Shown here: positions 44,188 through 53,395 of the stretch, piece by piece
Position numbering within the stretch: position 1 is the stretch's first letter
How the letters are laid out: every line of letters starts with the position of its first letter
Source of the DNA: Gudongella sp034006985
GTDB lineage: Bacteria; Bacillota; Clostridia; Tissierellales; Tissierellaceae
DNA length: 64,000 nucleotides
Direction of reading: 5' to 3'
Assembly (NCBI GenBank): GCA_034006985.1
Contig: JAVERT010000003.1
Coordinates: 1 to 64,000 of the forward strand
Position numbers and translations under genes: made by a program
Notes under the pieces: generated by a model
What the model saw: the letters and a program-made list of their open reading frames with translations, nothing else
Told to the model about the DNA's origin: nothing
The model's database searches: none

Positions 44188-45858
44188 CTAGAATAAGCCT
44201 ACTATTTCTCCACTCTCTAATATATCTATATTGTCTGAAGAAGGAACCTTTGGCAATCCAGGCATTGTCATTATATCTCCTGTCAACGCAACTAAGAACC
44301 CTGCCCCTCTAGAAACTTTAATATCTCTAACTGTTATTCTAAAACCTTCAGGTCTTCCTAATAATAAAGGATCATCTGATAATGAGTACTGAGTTTTAGC
44401 CATACAAATTGGTATTTTATCAAATCCCATTTTTTCAATATTCGTAATTTGCTTTAAGCACTTATTAGTAAAATCTACGCCTTCAGCACCATAAATTTCT
44501 TTAGCTATTTTCTCAATCTTCTCTGGTATAGTGTCATTTACATCGTAAAGAGGCTTAAAGTTAGCTTCCCCTTTTTCAGCAATTTCTACCACTTTTCTAG
44601 CCATTTCAACTCCACCATCTCCGCCATTTGCCCAAACATCGGATAAAACAGCTGATGCTCCTAGTTCTTCGCATCTATTAAGGACAAAATCAAGTTCTGC
44701 TTGAGTATCTGTAGGAAATTTATTTATTGCTACTACTGCAGGAACTCCGAATTTTTTAACATTTTCGATATGCTTTTCAAGGTTTTTAAACCCTTTTGAA
44801 AGTTGGTCTAGGTTTTCAGTTCCTAATTCAGCTTTTTTAGCTCCACCGTGGTGCTTAAGAGCTCTTACCGTTGCAACTATAACAGCTACATCTGGTTTTA
44901 GATCTCCAAATCTTGCTTTAATATTAAAGAATTTCTCTGCTCCAAGATCAGCCCCAAAACCTGCTTCAGTTACAGTATAATCTGCAAGTTTTAACCCCAA
45001 TTTAGTAGCTAGCATTGAGTTACAGCCATGTGCTATGTTAGCAAATGGTCCACCATGTATTAATGCTGGTGTATTTTCTAAAGTCTGAACAAGATTTGGT
45101 GCTATTGCATCCTTCATTAGAAGTGCCACTGCTCCCTGAGCGTGAATATCACTAACAAATACTGGACTTCCGTCAAATTTATATGCGATTATAATTTCTG
45201 AAACTCTTCTTTTCAAATCCTCTAAGTCTGAAGCTAGGCAGAAAATCGCCATTATTTCAGATGCAACTGTTATATCAAATCCATCTTCTCTTGGCATTCC
45301 ATTTGGCTTACCACCAAGTCCAACCACAATACTTCTTAATGCTCTATCATTCATGTCCATTACTCTTTTCCAAACAACTCTTCTTGGATCAATTCCTAGA
45401 GCATTCCCTTGATGTATATGATTGTCTAAAAGTGCTGATATAAGGTTATTTGAAGTAGTTATAGCATGAAAGTCTCCAGTGAAATGTAGATTAATATCTT
45501 CCATAGGTACAACTTGTGCAAATCCACCACCTGCTGCTCCACCCTTCATACCAAAACTAGGTCCTAAAGATGGCTCTCTAAGTGCTGTTATTGCTGTTTT
45601 CCCAATTTTATTTAGTCCCATAGAAAGTCCAATATTGGTAGTTGTTTTACCTTCTCCAGCTGGTGTAGGATTTATTGCAGTTACAAGTATCAATTTACCA
45701 TCTGGTTTATCTTTTAATCTTTCAAACACATCTAAAGATACTTTTGCCTTATACTTTCCGTAATTAACTAAATCATCTTCTGAAATATTTAGCTTAGCAG
45801 CTACTTCTTTAATTGGTAGCATCTTAGCTTCTTGTGCTATTTGAACATCTGTTTTCAA
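44188..45858 (-). CDS. fhs: Formate-tetrahydrofolate ligase
   Basis: This 556-residue enzyme makes 10-formyl-tetrahydrofolate from formate, ATP and tetrahydrofolate. The P-loop-like TPAGEGKTTTNIGLSMGL (about 63) and the conserved LREPSLGPSFGMKGGAAGGG and HGGPFANIAHGCNSM are present; the length is normal. In anaerobic Clostridia it feeds purine synthesis (PurN and PurH use 10-formyl-THF) and one-carbon assimilation. It lies just downstream of the purine operon but is separated from purD by 137 non-coding bases. Confidence 0.97.
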   Translation of the reverse strand: MKTDVQIAQEAKMLPIKEVAAKLNISEDDLVNYGKYKAKVSLDVFERLKDKPDGKLILVTAINPTPAGEGKTTTNIGLSMGLNKIGKTAITALREPSLGPSFGMKGGAAGGGFAQVVPMEDINLHFTGDFHAITTSNNLISALLDNHIHQGNALGIDPRRVVWKRVMDMNDRALRSIVVGLGGKPNGMPREDGFDITVASEIMAIFCLASDLEDLKRRVSEIIIAYKFDGSPVFVSDIHAQGAVALLMKDAIAPNLVQTLENTPALIHGGPFANIAHGCNSMLATKLGLKLADYTVTEAGFGADLGAEKFFNIKARFGDLKPDVAVIVATVRALKHHGGAKKAELGTENLDQLSKGFKNLEKHIENVKKFGVPAVVAINKFPTDTQAELDFVLNRCEELGASAVLSDVWANGGDGGVEMARKVVEIAEKGEANFKPLYDVNDTIPEKIEKIAKEIYGAEGVDFTNKCLKQITNIEKMGFDKIPICMAKTQYSLSDDPLLLGRPEGFRITVRDIKVSRGAGFLVALTGDIMTMPGLPKVPSSDNIDILESGEIVGLF

Positions 45859-45995
45859 ATCAATTCCCCCTCATATTGGTTATTTATCTGTTATAGAAAT
45901 ACTTACTCATTTTCTTTAAGTTATCTATAAATCAACACTATTATTAAGTATATCAGATAATTTCAATATTTTAAACCATAATCATTGTTAATTAT

Positions 45996-47249
45996 TTATT
46001 TAAGTAAAGCGATATCTTTTCTAAAATTCAATCCATCAAAATCTATCTTTTCTATAGTTTTATAGATTTTTATTCTTGCTTCTTCTGTTTTTCCCAAACT
46101 TGTTATTGAAAGAACTCTACCACCATTTGTAATGAACTCATCGCCTTCTTTTTTAGTACCATTATGAAATACTATAATATCTTCTGGCAAATTATTTAAA
46201 CCCGATATTGTATATCCCTTTATATATTCCCCTGGATATCCTTTGGATGTTAAAACCACTGTTACACAAGGCTCCTTATTCCAAGCTATATCTCTTTCTT
46301 TTAAATCTCCTTCAATTGCTTTCAAAAATATTTGCAAAAGGTCAGATTCTAGTCTTGGGATAACTACTTCTGTTTCGGGATCTCCAAATCTCGCATTAAA
46401 TTCCATTACTTTCGGTATATCTTCATCAATCATAAAGCCAATAAATAGAATCCCTGTATAATCATGTCCCTCTTTCTCTAAGCCTATTTCTATTTTATCT
46501 AATATCTCAGTTTTAACTGTTCGTTTTAAGGATTCATTAAATAGATGACTTGGGGAGAAACAACCTACTCCTCCAGTATTTGGTCCCTTATCATCTTCAT
46601 AAATCTGTTTGTAATCCTTAGCACTTTCCATTGGGAATAATTTATTATGTGAGACAAAACAAAGTAATGAAGCCTCCACTCCATGCAGAAATTCTTCTAC
46701 AACTACCTTTGTTCCCTCTTTCCCAAATACTTTTTTCTTTAATATGTCATCCAGAGTGTTCTCAGCGGCTTTTTTATCCTCGCAAATCACCACGCCTTTC
46801 CCTAGACAAAGTCCATCGGCTTTAATTACAAGCGGATATGAGAAGTTTTCTATCCCTTTTAAAGCTGAATCAAACTCATAAAATGTCTTGTAATTTGCAG
46901 TAGGAATATCGTATTTTACCATAAAATCTTTAGCAAAATCCTTGCTTCCTTCGAGTTTCGCTCCAAAACTATCTGGACCAAATATCTTTAAATTATGAGA
47001 TTTAAATAAATCTACTATTCCAAGTACAAGCGGTTCTTCAGGTCCAACTACAGTTAAGTCTATCTTTTCTCTTTTTGCAAACTCTAGCAGCCCTTCTATA
47101 TCATTCGCCTGTAATAAGATGTTTTCAGCAATGAGCCCTGTCCCACCATTCCCAGGTGCACAGTAAATCTTATCAACTAGCTCTGATTGTCTCAATTTCC
47201 AACACAATGCATGTTCTCTACCGCCACTTCCAATTACTAGTATCTTCAT
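45996..47249 (-). CDS. purD: Phosphoribosylamine-glycine ligase (GAR synthetase)
   Basis: The 417-residue ATP-grasp enzyme joins phosphoribosylamine and glycine (step 2 of purine synthesis). It starts with MKILVIGSGGREHALCWKL and contains the ATP-grasp region LVIKADGLCLGKGVVIC and MEFNARFGDPETEVVIPRL. It follows purH by 12 bases and closes the operon. Confidence 0.97.
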   Translation of the reverse strand: MKILVIGSGGREHALCWKLRQSELVDKIYCAPGNGGTGLIAENILLQANDIEGLLEFAKREKIDLTVVGPEEPLVLGIVDLFKSHNLKIFGPDSFGAKLEGSKDFAKDFMVKYDIPTANYKTFYEFDSALKGIENFSYPLVIKADGLCLGKGVVICEDKKAAENTLDDILKKKVFGKEGTKVVVEEFLHGVEASLLCFVSHNKLFPMESAKDYKQIYEDDKGPNTGGVGCFSPSHLFNESLKRTVKTEILDKIEIGLEKEGHDYTGILFIGFMIDEDIPKVMEFNARFGDPETEVVIPRLESDLLQIFLKAIEGDLKERDIAWNKEPCVTVVLTSKGYPGEYIKGYTISGLNNLPEDIIVFHNGTKKEGDEFITNGGRVLSITSLGKTEEARIKIYKTIEKIDFDGLNFRKDIALLK

Positions 47250-47261
47250 ATAGCACTCCTC

Positions 47262-48794
47262 CTAGTGTCTAAAATGTCTGATATCTGTAAATACCATCTT
47301 TATTTTAGATTCATTGGCCTCATGGACCACTTCATCGTCTTTAATAGATCCACCTGGTTGTATAATACAAGATATTTCTGCTTTTGCTATCGCTTCTATT
47401 GAATCTTTAAATGGGAAAAATCCATCCGATGCTAACACTGCCCCTTTTGCTTTTTTCCCAGCTCTTTGGATTGCCTCTTCAACTGCCCAAATTCTATTAA
47501 CTTCACCTAACCCTATTCCTAGTGTTGCATTATCTTTTGCAACTACAATACCATTTGATGAAATATGCTTTGCTACTTTCCATGCAAAAATCATATCGTC
47601 TATTTCTATTTCTTCTGGAAATTCATCTGTTACAATATTAAGGTCTTCAACAAAAAGGTCCATATTTTTATCTTGAACTAACAATCCACCATCAACTTGC
47701 TTTATACTAGGTCTTTTATAATTCCATTCCGATAAATGGTCTATTTCTAATAATCTAATATTTTTTTTCCGAGTTAAAATCTCTATTGCTTCCTTTGAAT
47801 AATTCGGAGCTATTATTATTTCTAGAAATATCTCTTTTAAGTGTTCTGCCAATTCCTTTGAAACTTCACGATTTAGAGCTACAATGCCTCCAAATATAGA
47901 CTGTCTATCACATTCATAAGCCTTTTTAAAGGCATTTTCTATATTCGCTGCACTTCCTACTCCGCAAGGATTTACGTGCTTAAGAGCTACTGCAGTGGGC
48001 TCTGAGAATTCTTTTAATAAACTTATCGCTCCATTTGCATCATTTATATTATTATATGAAAGTTCTTTTCCATGAAGCTGTTTCATTCCTGCAATAGTCC
48101 CCTCTATCTGATTGTGATCAATATAAAAACTTGCTCTTTGATGAGGATTTTCTCCATACCTTAACTGAGCCTTTTTCTTATATGGAAGTGTTAAAAGCTC
48201 TGGAAAATCATCTCTTGAATCTTCATTGAAATATTGAGCAATTAATGCATCATAATATGCAGTATAGTTAAAAACTTTTTTAGCAAATTCTTTTTTTGTA
48301 TCTATATCTATTTCTCCATTTTCTTTGAGTTCAACTAAAACTCTATTGTAATCTTTTGGATCGATTAGGACTATAACATCTTTAAAGTTTTTAGCGGCAG
48401 CTCTGATCATAGAAGGCCCACCAATATCAATATTTTCAATAATTTCTTCCTCTGTAGCTGTCTCTTTATGTATAGTTTCTTCGAATGGATATAGGTTGTT
48501 GACTACCATATCAATTCCCACTATACCGAGTTCTTTAATCTTTTCTCTATGGCTTTTTTCTTCTCTTTTAAAAAGAATCCCACCATGAATATATGGATTT
48601 AAAGTCTTCACTCTCCCATCTAAAATTTCAGGAAAATTTGTAACTTCATCAATTTCCACAACTGGAATATTGTTTTCTCTAAGAAGCTTATATGTTCCGC
48701 CCGTTGATATAATATCCCATCCAAGTTCCACAAGTCCTTTTGAAAAATGGACTATTTCTGTTTTGTCGTATACGCTAATCAAGGCTCTTTTCAT
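47262..48794 (-). CDS. purH: Bifunctional AICAR transformylase / IMP cyclohydrolase
   Basis: The 510-residue protein catalyses the last two steps to IMP. An N-terminal MGS-like cyclohydrolase domain (MKRALISVYDKTEIVHF, STGGTYKLL; about 1-195) is joined to the formyltransferase domain with LRYGENPHQRASFY, LKHVNPCGVGSA and the C-terminal PGGSIKDDEVVHEANE. It lies 15 bases after purN in the operon. It consumes the 10-formyl-THF produced by Fhs. Confidence 0.97.
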   Translation of the reverse strand: MKRALISVYDKTEIVHFSKGLVELGWDIISTGGTYKLLRENNIPVVEIDEVTNFPEILDGRVKTLNPYIHGGILFKREEKSHREKIKELGIVGIDMVVNNLYPFEETIHKETATEEEIIENIDIGGPSMIRAAAKNFKDVIVLIDPKDYNRVLVELKENGEIDIDTKKEFAKKVFNYTAYYDALIAQYFNEDSRDDFPELLTLPYKKKAQLRYGENPHQRASFYIDHNQIEGTIAGMKQLHGKELSYNNINDANGAISLLKEFSEPTAVALKHVNPCGVGSAANIENAFKKAYECDRQSIFGGIVALNREVSKELAEHLKEIFLEIIIAPNYSKEAIEILTRKKNIRLLEIDHLSEWNYKRPSIKQVDGGLLVQDKNMDLFVEDLNIVTDEFPEEIEIDDMIFAWKVAKHISSNGIVVAKDNATLGIGLGEVNRIWAVEEAIQRAGKKAKGAVLASDGFFPFKDSIEAIAKAEISCIIQPGGSIKDDEVVHEANESKIKMVFTDIRHFRH

Positions 48795-48809
48795 GTCTAC
48801 CTCCTGTTT

Positions 48810-49397
48810 CTAATCTTCATTGCAAAGCTCGTGAAGTGCTTTTACTAGTATCTTATGTTCAACTCTTAGTACTCTTTTTTGTAAAGATTCAACTGTGTCA
48901 TCTCTTAATACATCTACACTTTCTTGCAAAATAATCTCACCAGTATCTGTTCCCTCATCTACAAAATGAACCGTTGCGCCAGTCAATTTACAATCAGAAT
49001 CTAAGACAGCTTGATGAACCTTTTCTCCATAATATCCATCTCCACAAAACTCTGGAATTAGTGAGGGATGAATATTAATAATTTTATCTCTAAATGCATT
49101 TATAAATATAGGGGAGAGAACTCTTAAAAAACCTGCTAATACTATTAGATCAACTTCTCTTTTTTTTAGTTCTTTTATAATCTCTAAATCATAGTCGGAA
49201 CTAGAAAATAATTTTGGGGCTATATACAGTGCATCTATACCTGCCTTTTCTGCTCTTTTCAGACCAAAAGCATGCTCTTTATTTGAGATGACAACAACTG
49301 TTTCAGCATTTATTTTATTTTCACTGCAAGCATCTATAACAGCTTGCAAATTTGTACCTCCTCCTGATATAAGTACCCCTATTTTTTTTCTAGGCAT
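48810..49397 (-). CDS. purN: Phosphoribosylglycinamide formyltransferase
   Basis: The 195-residue formyl-THF-dependent enzyme makes FGAR from GAR. Motifs are LISGGGTNLQAVIDA at the N-terminus, VLAGFLRVLSP, and the active site NIHPSLIPEFCGDGYYGEKV with the later TGATVHFVDEGTDTGEI (catalytic Asn-His-Asp set). The gene overlaps purM by 19 bases. Confidence 0.96.
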   Translation of the reverse strand: MPRKKIGVLISGGGTNLQAVIDACSENKINAETVVVISNKEHAFGLKRAEKAGIDALYIAPKLFSSSDYDLEIIKELKKREVDLIVLAGFLRVLSPIFINAFRDKIINIHPSLIPEFCGDGYYGEKVHQAVLDSDCKLTGATVHFVDEGTDTGEIILQESVDVLRDDTVESLQKRVLRVEHKILVKALHELCNED

Positions 49398-50407
49398 AAT
49401 TCGACACCCTTTTTACCTTCTTCAACTATTCCTAATACAATTATTTCTTTATTCTCTTTTAAAACCTTATCTGCACTTTCTTTCGAAAGGATCATAACCA
49501 TTCCAATTCCCATATTAAATGTAGAATACATTTCCTCAATTGAAATATCTCCCCATTTCATTAAGAGATTAAATATTTCAGGTGTATCTATTTTTTTAAC
49601 ATCAATCTTTGCCAATGTATTTTCTTTTAACATCCTTGGAATATTTTCATAAAATCCTCCACCTGTAATATGAGACATTGATTTGATTTCTACTTTATCC
49701 AGTAATTCTAAAATCTCTCTAACATATATTCTAGTAGGAGTAATTAATTCTTCTCCAAGTGTTTTCCCTAGTTCTTCAATATACTTATCTAATGAAAATC
49801 CCATTTTATCAAAGACTATCTTTCTAATTAAAGAGAACCCATTACTGTGTACTCCACTTGAAGGAATACCTAAAATTACATCACCAGGTTTAATACCTTC
49901 CCCAGTTATAATTTTCTTTTTATCTACAACTCCAACACAAAACCCAGCAACATCATACTCGTTTTCATTGTAGAATCCCGGCATTTCAGCAGTTTCTCCT
50001 CCTACAAGTGCACATCCAGCTTTCACACAACCTTCTGCAATCCCTCCAACTACTTCTGCCATTTGCTCGGGCACTAGTTTACCAGTTGCAATATAATCTA
50101 AAAAGAACAGAGGTTTTGCTCCTTGACATAGGATATCATTTGCACACATTGCAACACAATCTTCTCCAATAGTATTATGTTTATCCATCATAAATGCAAG
50201 TTTCAATTTAGTCCCAACTCCATCAGTTCCAGAAACTAAAACTGGTTCTTCCAAGTCTTTCATATCTAGTTGAAACAATCCTGAAAATCCTCCAAGACTT
50301 GATAGAACTCCTGGAGTTCTAGTCTTTTCAACGAAACCCTTTATCATTTGAACCTCTTTATATCCTGCTTCTTTATCTACTCCTGCATCTTTATAATTCA
50401 ATGACAT
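49379..50407 (-). CDS. purM: Phosphoribosylaminoimidazole (AIR) synthetase
   Basis: The 342-residue enzyme closes the imidazole ring of AIR using ATP. Conserved features are YKDAGVDKEAGYK, VSGTDGVGTKLKLAF, CANDILCQGAKPLFFLDYIA, VGGETAEMPGFY and MSHITGGGFYENIPR. The start follows GGAGGAGAAGGT. Upstream (50408-50584), where purF usually lies in clostridial operons, there is a gap. Confidence 0.97.
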   Translation of the reverse strand: MSLNYKDAGVDKEAGYKEVQMIKGFVEKTRTPGVLSSLGGFSGLFQLDMKDLEEPVLVSGTDGVGTKLKLAFMMDKHNTIGEDCVAMCANDILCQGAKPLFFLDYIATGKLVPEQMAEVVGGIAEGCVKAGCALVGGETAEMPGFYNENEYDVAGFCVGVVDKKKIITGEGIKPGDVILGIPSSGVHSNGFSLIRKIVFDKMGFSLDKYIEELGKTLGEELITPTRIYVREILELLDKVEIKSMSHITGGGFYENIPRMLKENTLAKIDVKKIDTPEIFNLLMKWGDISIEEMYSTFNMGIGMVMILSKESADKVLKENKEIIVLGIVEEGKKGVELCLEKK

Positions 50408-50584
50408 ACCTTCTCCTCCATTTATAATTATTCTCTCTCAACTGGGTAATCAATACTAAAGCAACCTTACAAAATCCATTCCTTCCATCAACTAATTTTA
50501 CAAGTCTTACTAATAAAATCTATGAAGGACTGGTGCTCAAGCTATCATTTTCTACCACTACAATTTTTCCTAGCTCCTCATTTC
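50408..50584 (-). other. Non-coding gap at the usual place of purF, with a possible remnant
   Basis: This 177-base stretch lies between purE and purM, where purF stands in the common purE-purC-purF-purM order. Reading the minus strand from 50579 gives EELGKIVVVENDSLSTSP and then a stop. It is vaguely like the PurF segment before its catalytic C-terminal half, but this similarity is weak. No intact purF (PRPP amidotransferase) is in the window. It could be a decayed remnant or plain spacer. Confidence 0.3.
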
Positions 50585-51064
50585 TTATGATTTCAACTCA
50601 TTATCTATCTCAATTGTTTCTTTTGCCATTTTTTGTTTAAACCCACGGAACTTCTCCCTAAGTTCAGGATATTTTATAGATAACATTTGAACAGCTAAAA
50701 GTCCTCCATTCTCTCCCCCATCAATTGCTACAGTTGCAACTGGGACTCCTTTTGGCATTTGTACAACTGACAGAAGCGAATCTAAACCGTCTAAAGTTGA
50801 TGACTTTGCAGGGATTCCAATTACAGGAAGTGAGGATATGCCTGCTAAAACTCCAGCAAGATGAGCAGCCTTACCTGCAATTGCTATTATAACTTCTGTC
50901 CCATTAGCTTCTGCATTTTCAGCAAAATCTTTAGCAAGATATGGCGTTCTATGTGCTGATATAACTCGTAATTCATATTCTACACCGAAATCTTCCAGCA
51001 CCTTAATAACTTTATCTCCAATTGGCTTATCTGAAATACTTCCCATTACTATGCTTGCCTTCAT
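50585..51064 (-). CDS. purE: 5-(carboxyamino)imidazole ribonucleotide mutase
   Basis: The 159-residue enzyme carboxylates or rearranges the AIR derivative. Conserved parts are VMGSISDKPIGDKV (usually GSxSDwxxm), ISAHRTP, IAIAGKAAHLAGVLAG, and VQMPKGVPVATVAIDGGENGGLLA. The usual HLPG motif reads HLAG, and the SDW motif reads SDK, both mild deviations. The gene lies between purC and purM and no purK is seen. Confidence 0.94.
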   Translation of the reverse strand: MKASIVMGSISDKPIGDKVIKVLEDFGVEYELRVISAHRTPYLAKDFAENAEANGTEVIIAIAGKAAHLAGVLAGISSLPVIGIPAKSSTLDGLDSLLSVVQMPKGVPVATVAIDGGENGGLLAVQMLSIKYPELREKFRGFKQKMAKETIEIDNELKS

Positions 51065-51101
51065 TTTTACTCCTCCTCTTTTAATCCTCTTCGTTACAAA
51101 A

Positions 51102-51137
51102 CCCAGATGGATAGGTTTAAAAACCTACCCTCCTGGG
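51102..51137 (-). other. Hairpin between purC and purE inside the purine operon
   Basis: CCCAG (51102-51106) with TAGGTTT (51111-51117), and AAACCTA (51120-51126) with CTGGG (51133-51137), form a long imperfect stem with mismatches. On the minus strand TTTTGTAA follows. It could work as a partial terminator or an RNA processing site, making the genes after purC less abundant. Confidence 0.45.
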
Positions 51138-51143
51138 ATTTAA

Positions 51144-51827
51144 TTAGCCAAGCATTAACTGCTCTAGCTTTAAGGGTTCTACATATTTACCGTCTTTATA
51201 TGCTCTCATATTTCCCCCAGATATCTCATCTATAAGAGCAATATGATTATCATTTTCTACTCTTCCAAATTCAAACTTTATATCATATAATTCTAAATGT
51301 TTTTTCGCCAATTCATCTTTTACAACCTGACCTATTTTCTTAGTTAATTCAGTTAAGGTTTTATACTCTTCTTTACTCATAATACCCAACATTTCCAAGG
51401 CTTCATCAGTTATCAAGGGGTCATTTCTATCATCGTCTTTTAACGTAACCTCTACATACGCATCTAGCTCTTGACCTTCTTCTATATACATACCATATCT
51501 TTTTAAAAAGCTCCCCACTGCTCTGTATCTACATATAACTTCTACCCCTTTTCCAAAGACTTTTGCAGGTAGCACAGTCATAGTGTTGTTTTCTATGTCT
51601 GAGCTTATAAAATGTGTTGGGATACCCATACCATTCATTTTTTCATAAAAGAAGCTTGTTAATTTAAGGCCTGCTTTCCCAGCGCCTTCTATACTTAGTC
51701 CAACTGTATTTGCACCCGGGTCAAAAACTCCATCAGTTCCTGTTACATCGTCTTTAAATCTAAGCATATAATTCCCATCTATAAGTTCATATACGTCTTT
51801 AGTCTTTCCAGTGTAAACTAATTTCAT
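51144..51827 (-). CDS. purC: SAICAR synthetase
   Basis: The 227-residue enzyme adds aspartate to CAIR with ATP. The N-terminus KLVYTGKTKDVYEL and the FKDDVTGTDG block (equivalent to FKDxxTAxDG) are followed by GIPTHFISSD, EVICRYRAVGSFLKRYG, and the C-terminal LIDEISGGNMRAYKDGKYV. It lies 11 bases after the permease in the operon, with AGGAGGG before the start. Confidence 0.96.
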   Translation of the reverse strand: MKLVYTGKTKDVYELIDGNYMLRFKDDVTGTDGVFDPGANTVGLSIEGAGKAGLKLTSFFYEKMNGMGIPTHFISSDIENNTMTVLPAKVFGKGVEVICRYRAVGSFLKRYGMYIEEGQELDAYVEVTLKDDDRNDPLITDEALEMLGIMSKEEYKTLTELTKKIGQVVKDELAKKHLELYDIKFEFGRVENDNHIALIDEISGGNMRAYKDGKYVEPLKLEQLMLG

Positions 51828-51838
51828 TTTTTTCCCTC

Positions 51839-53140
51839 CTAAATGAATATAAACTTAAGCACAAATAATACTGCTAATATCCACATAACCTTTGATACTT
51901 CTTTTGTGCGGCCTGTAAGCAATTTTAGTAGCACATATGATACCATTCCAAATACTATACCATCAGCAATACTGTATGCAAATGGCATTATAACTATTGT
52001 TAAAAAAGCTGGTATAGCTTCTGTATAATCTGTAAAATCTATTTTTGATATTGGACTCATCATAAATAGCCCAACAATAACTAGTGCTGGTGCAGTAGCT
52101 GCCGCTGGAATCATTGTAAATAATGGTGCAAAAAATAATGCTAATGCAAACATACCTGCTGTAGCTAGTGAAGTAAGACCTGTTCTTCCGCCTCCTGCTA
52201 CTCCTGCGCTTGACTCTACATAAGTTGTTACTGTGCTTGTTCCAAGAAATGCACCTGCTACAGTCCCAATTGCATCTGCCATAAGAGCTTTGCCAACTCT
52301 TGGAAGCTTTCCATTTTCATCTAGCATTCCTGCTTTTGATGAAACTCCTGCAAGTGTTCCTACTGTATCAAATATATCAACGAATAGGAATGTAAATACA
52401 ACTACTAACATTTCCCATGAAAAAATCTCTTCAAATCCTACAAATTGAAATGCAACATCCTTAATTGATGGAGGCAAACTTAAAATTTTAAAACCTTCAG
52501 GAACCATTGTTACTCCAAATGGTATTCCTATTATAGTTGTTGCTATTATTCCAAATAGTATTGCTCCATTTATTTTTTTGGCTAACATGTACCCAGTTAT
52601 AATTATTCCTAACAAAGCAACTAATACTGGTGCAGAAACAACATTTCCAAGTGATACTATCGTTCCATCTCCTGGTACTACAACTCCAGCACCGCTAAGC
52701 CCTATAAATGAAATAAATAATCCAATCCCTACTGAAACTGCATGTTTCAAATTCATTGGTATAGAATCAAAAATTGCTTCTCTAGCTTTTACAAATGATA
52801 ATAGTATAAATATAATACCTTCAATTAATACCGCTGTTAAAGCAAACTGCCATGTTTTGCCAAGTGGTCCAAGTACAACGTAAAATGCAAAAAAAGCATT
52901 TAGTCCCATACCTGGTGCAAGTGCAAATGGATAATTAGCATATAGTGCCATTATAAGAGTAGCTAGTAATGAAGCTAATACGGTTGCTGTAAATACTCCC
53001 CCTGCATCCATCCCCGTAGCTGATAGAATCCCTGGGTTTACTGCTAAAATATATGCCATTGTCATAAATGTTGTGATACCTGCTAAAATTTCTGTCTTTA
53101 CATTTGTGCCATGCTCTTTAAGCTTAAAGAACTTTTCCAA
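51839..53140 (-). CDS. NCS2 family purine permease (AzgA / PbuG-like)
   Basis: The 433-residue membrane protein has about 13 transmembrane segments. Family marks are MEKFFKLKEHGTNVKTEI at the N-terminus, GITTFMTMAYILAVNP, FALAPGMGLNAFFAFYV and VTTYVESSAGVAGGGRTGLT. AzgA proteins take up adenine, guanine or hypoxanthine. It is the first gene after the tandem riboswitch and precedes the purine biosynthesis genes, so salvage uptake and de novo synthesis are controlled together. Confidence 0.93.
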   Translation of the reverse strand: MEKFFKLKEHGTNVKTEILAGITTFMTMAYILAVNPGILSATGMDAGGVFTATVLASLLATLIMALYANYPFALAPGMGLNAFFAFYVVLGPLGKTWQFALTAVLIEGIIFILLSFVKAREAIFDSIPMNLKHAVSVGIGLFISFIGLSGAGVVVPGDGTIVSLGNVVSAPVLVALLGIIITGYMLAKKINGAILFGIIATTIIGIPFGVTMVPEGFKILSLPPSIKDVAFQFVGFEEIFSWEMLVVVFTFLFVDIFDTVGTLAGVSSKAGMLDENGKLPRVGKALMADAIGTVAGAFLGTSTVTTYVESSAGVAGGGRTGLTSLATAGMFALALFFAPLFTMIPAAATAPALVIVGLFMMSPISKIDFTDYTEAIPAFLTIVIMPFAYSIADGIVFGMVSYVLLKLLTGRTKEVSKVMWILAVLFVLKFIFI

Positions 53141-53170
53141 TGATAATTCCTCCCTTTAATGTTATCGTTG

Positions 53171-53222
53171 AAAAAAAATATAGCCCAGTCAGGCAGGTCA
53201 GCGAAACCTACCCGACTGGGCT
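53171..53222 (-). terminator. Riboswitch-controlled intrinsic terminator of the purine operon leader
   Basis: AGCCCAGTCAGGCAGGT (53182-53198) pairs with ACCTACCCGACTGGGCT (53206-53222) around CAGCGAA, with one mismatch. The minus-strand T-run is at 53171-53179. The start of the stem (GCCC) is also the 3' strand of the last helix of the PRPP aptamer, so ligand-bound RNA would prevent it from forming. Confidence 0.9.
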
Positions 53223-53308
53223 TTTATCCCTTCGGTGTGATGCTACTTAGAGCACCTGTACCGCTTGGACCAGCTGAAAAATCTCACGGAACCCTAGGTA
53301 CACTTTCG
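53213..53308 (-). ncRNA. ykkC-class riboswitch, probable PRPP (subtype 2b) aptamer
   Basis: The minus-strand RNA carries the ykkC hallmarks in order: CCTAGGGTTCCG near its start, CTGGTCC in the middle, and ACACCGAAGGGATAAAAGCCC at its end. The same motif family senses guanidine, ppGpp or PRPP; a purine permease and purine biosynthesis genes downstream point to PRPP. The terminal helix GGG/CCC competes with the downstream terminator, which fits an ON switch at high PRPP. It is directly joined to a guanine-type aptamer on its 5' side. The tandem guanine-PRPP layout is known in Clostridia. Confidence 0.85.
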
Positions 53309-53374
53309 CTCATAGTAAAGTGATTGTGGTCACTTTATAGAAATTTCCCAACCATATTATGGGAACTATATGAG
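53309..53374 (-). ncRNA. Guanine-type purine riboswitch aptamer, in tandem with the PRPP aptamer
   Basis: The 66-nt minus-strand RNA folds into the three-way junction of purine riboswitches: P1 CTCATA/TATGAG, P2 TTCCCA/TGGGAA with loop containing ATATGG, and P3 AAAGTGA/TCACTTT with CC in loop 3 for loop-loop pairing. J2/3 reads TTTCTA. The base before the final TATGAG is C, the guanine-specific position (C74). Unusual: the position-46/53 pair is A-U instead of G-C, and A24 is G. Guanine would probably switch the operon off unless PRPP is high. Confidence 0.85.
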
Positions 53375-53395
53375 CCATATTTAATTTACATACTG

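Noticed and set aside
53213..53308. Guanidine-I riboswitch
   Set aside because: The ykkC class includes guanidine sensors, but these precede exporters or urea-carboxylase genes. The purine operon and the tandem guanine aptamer favour PRPP.
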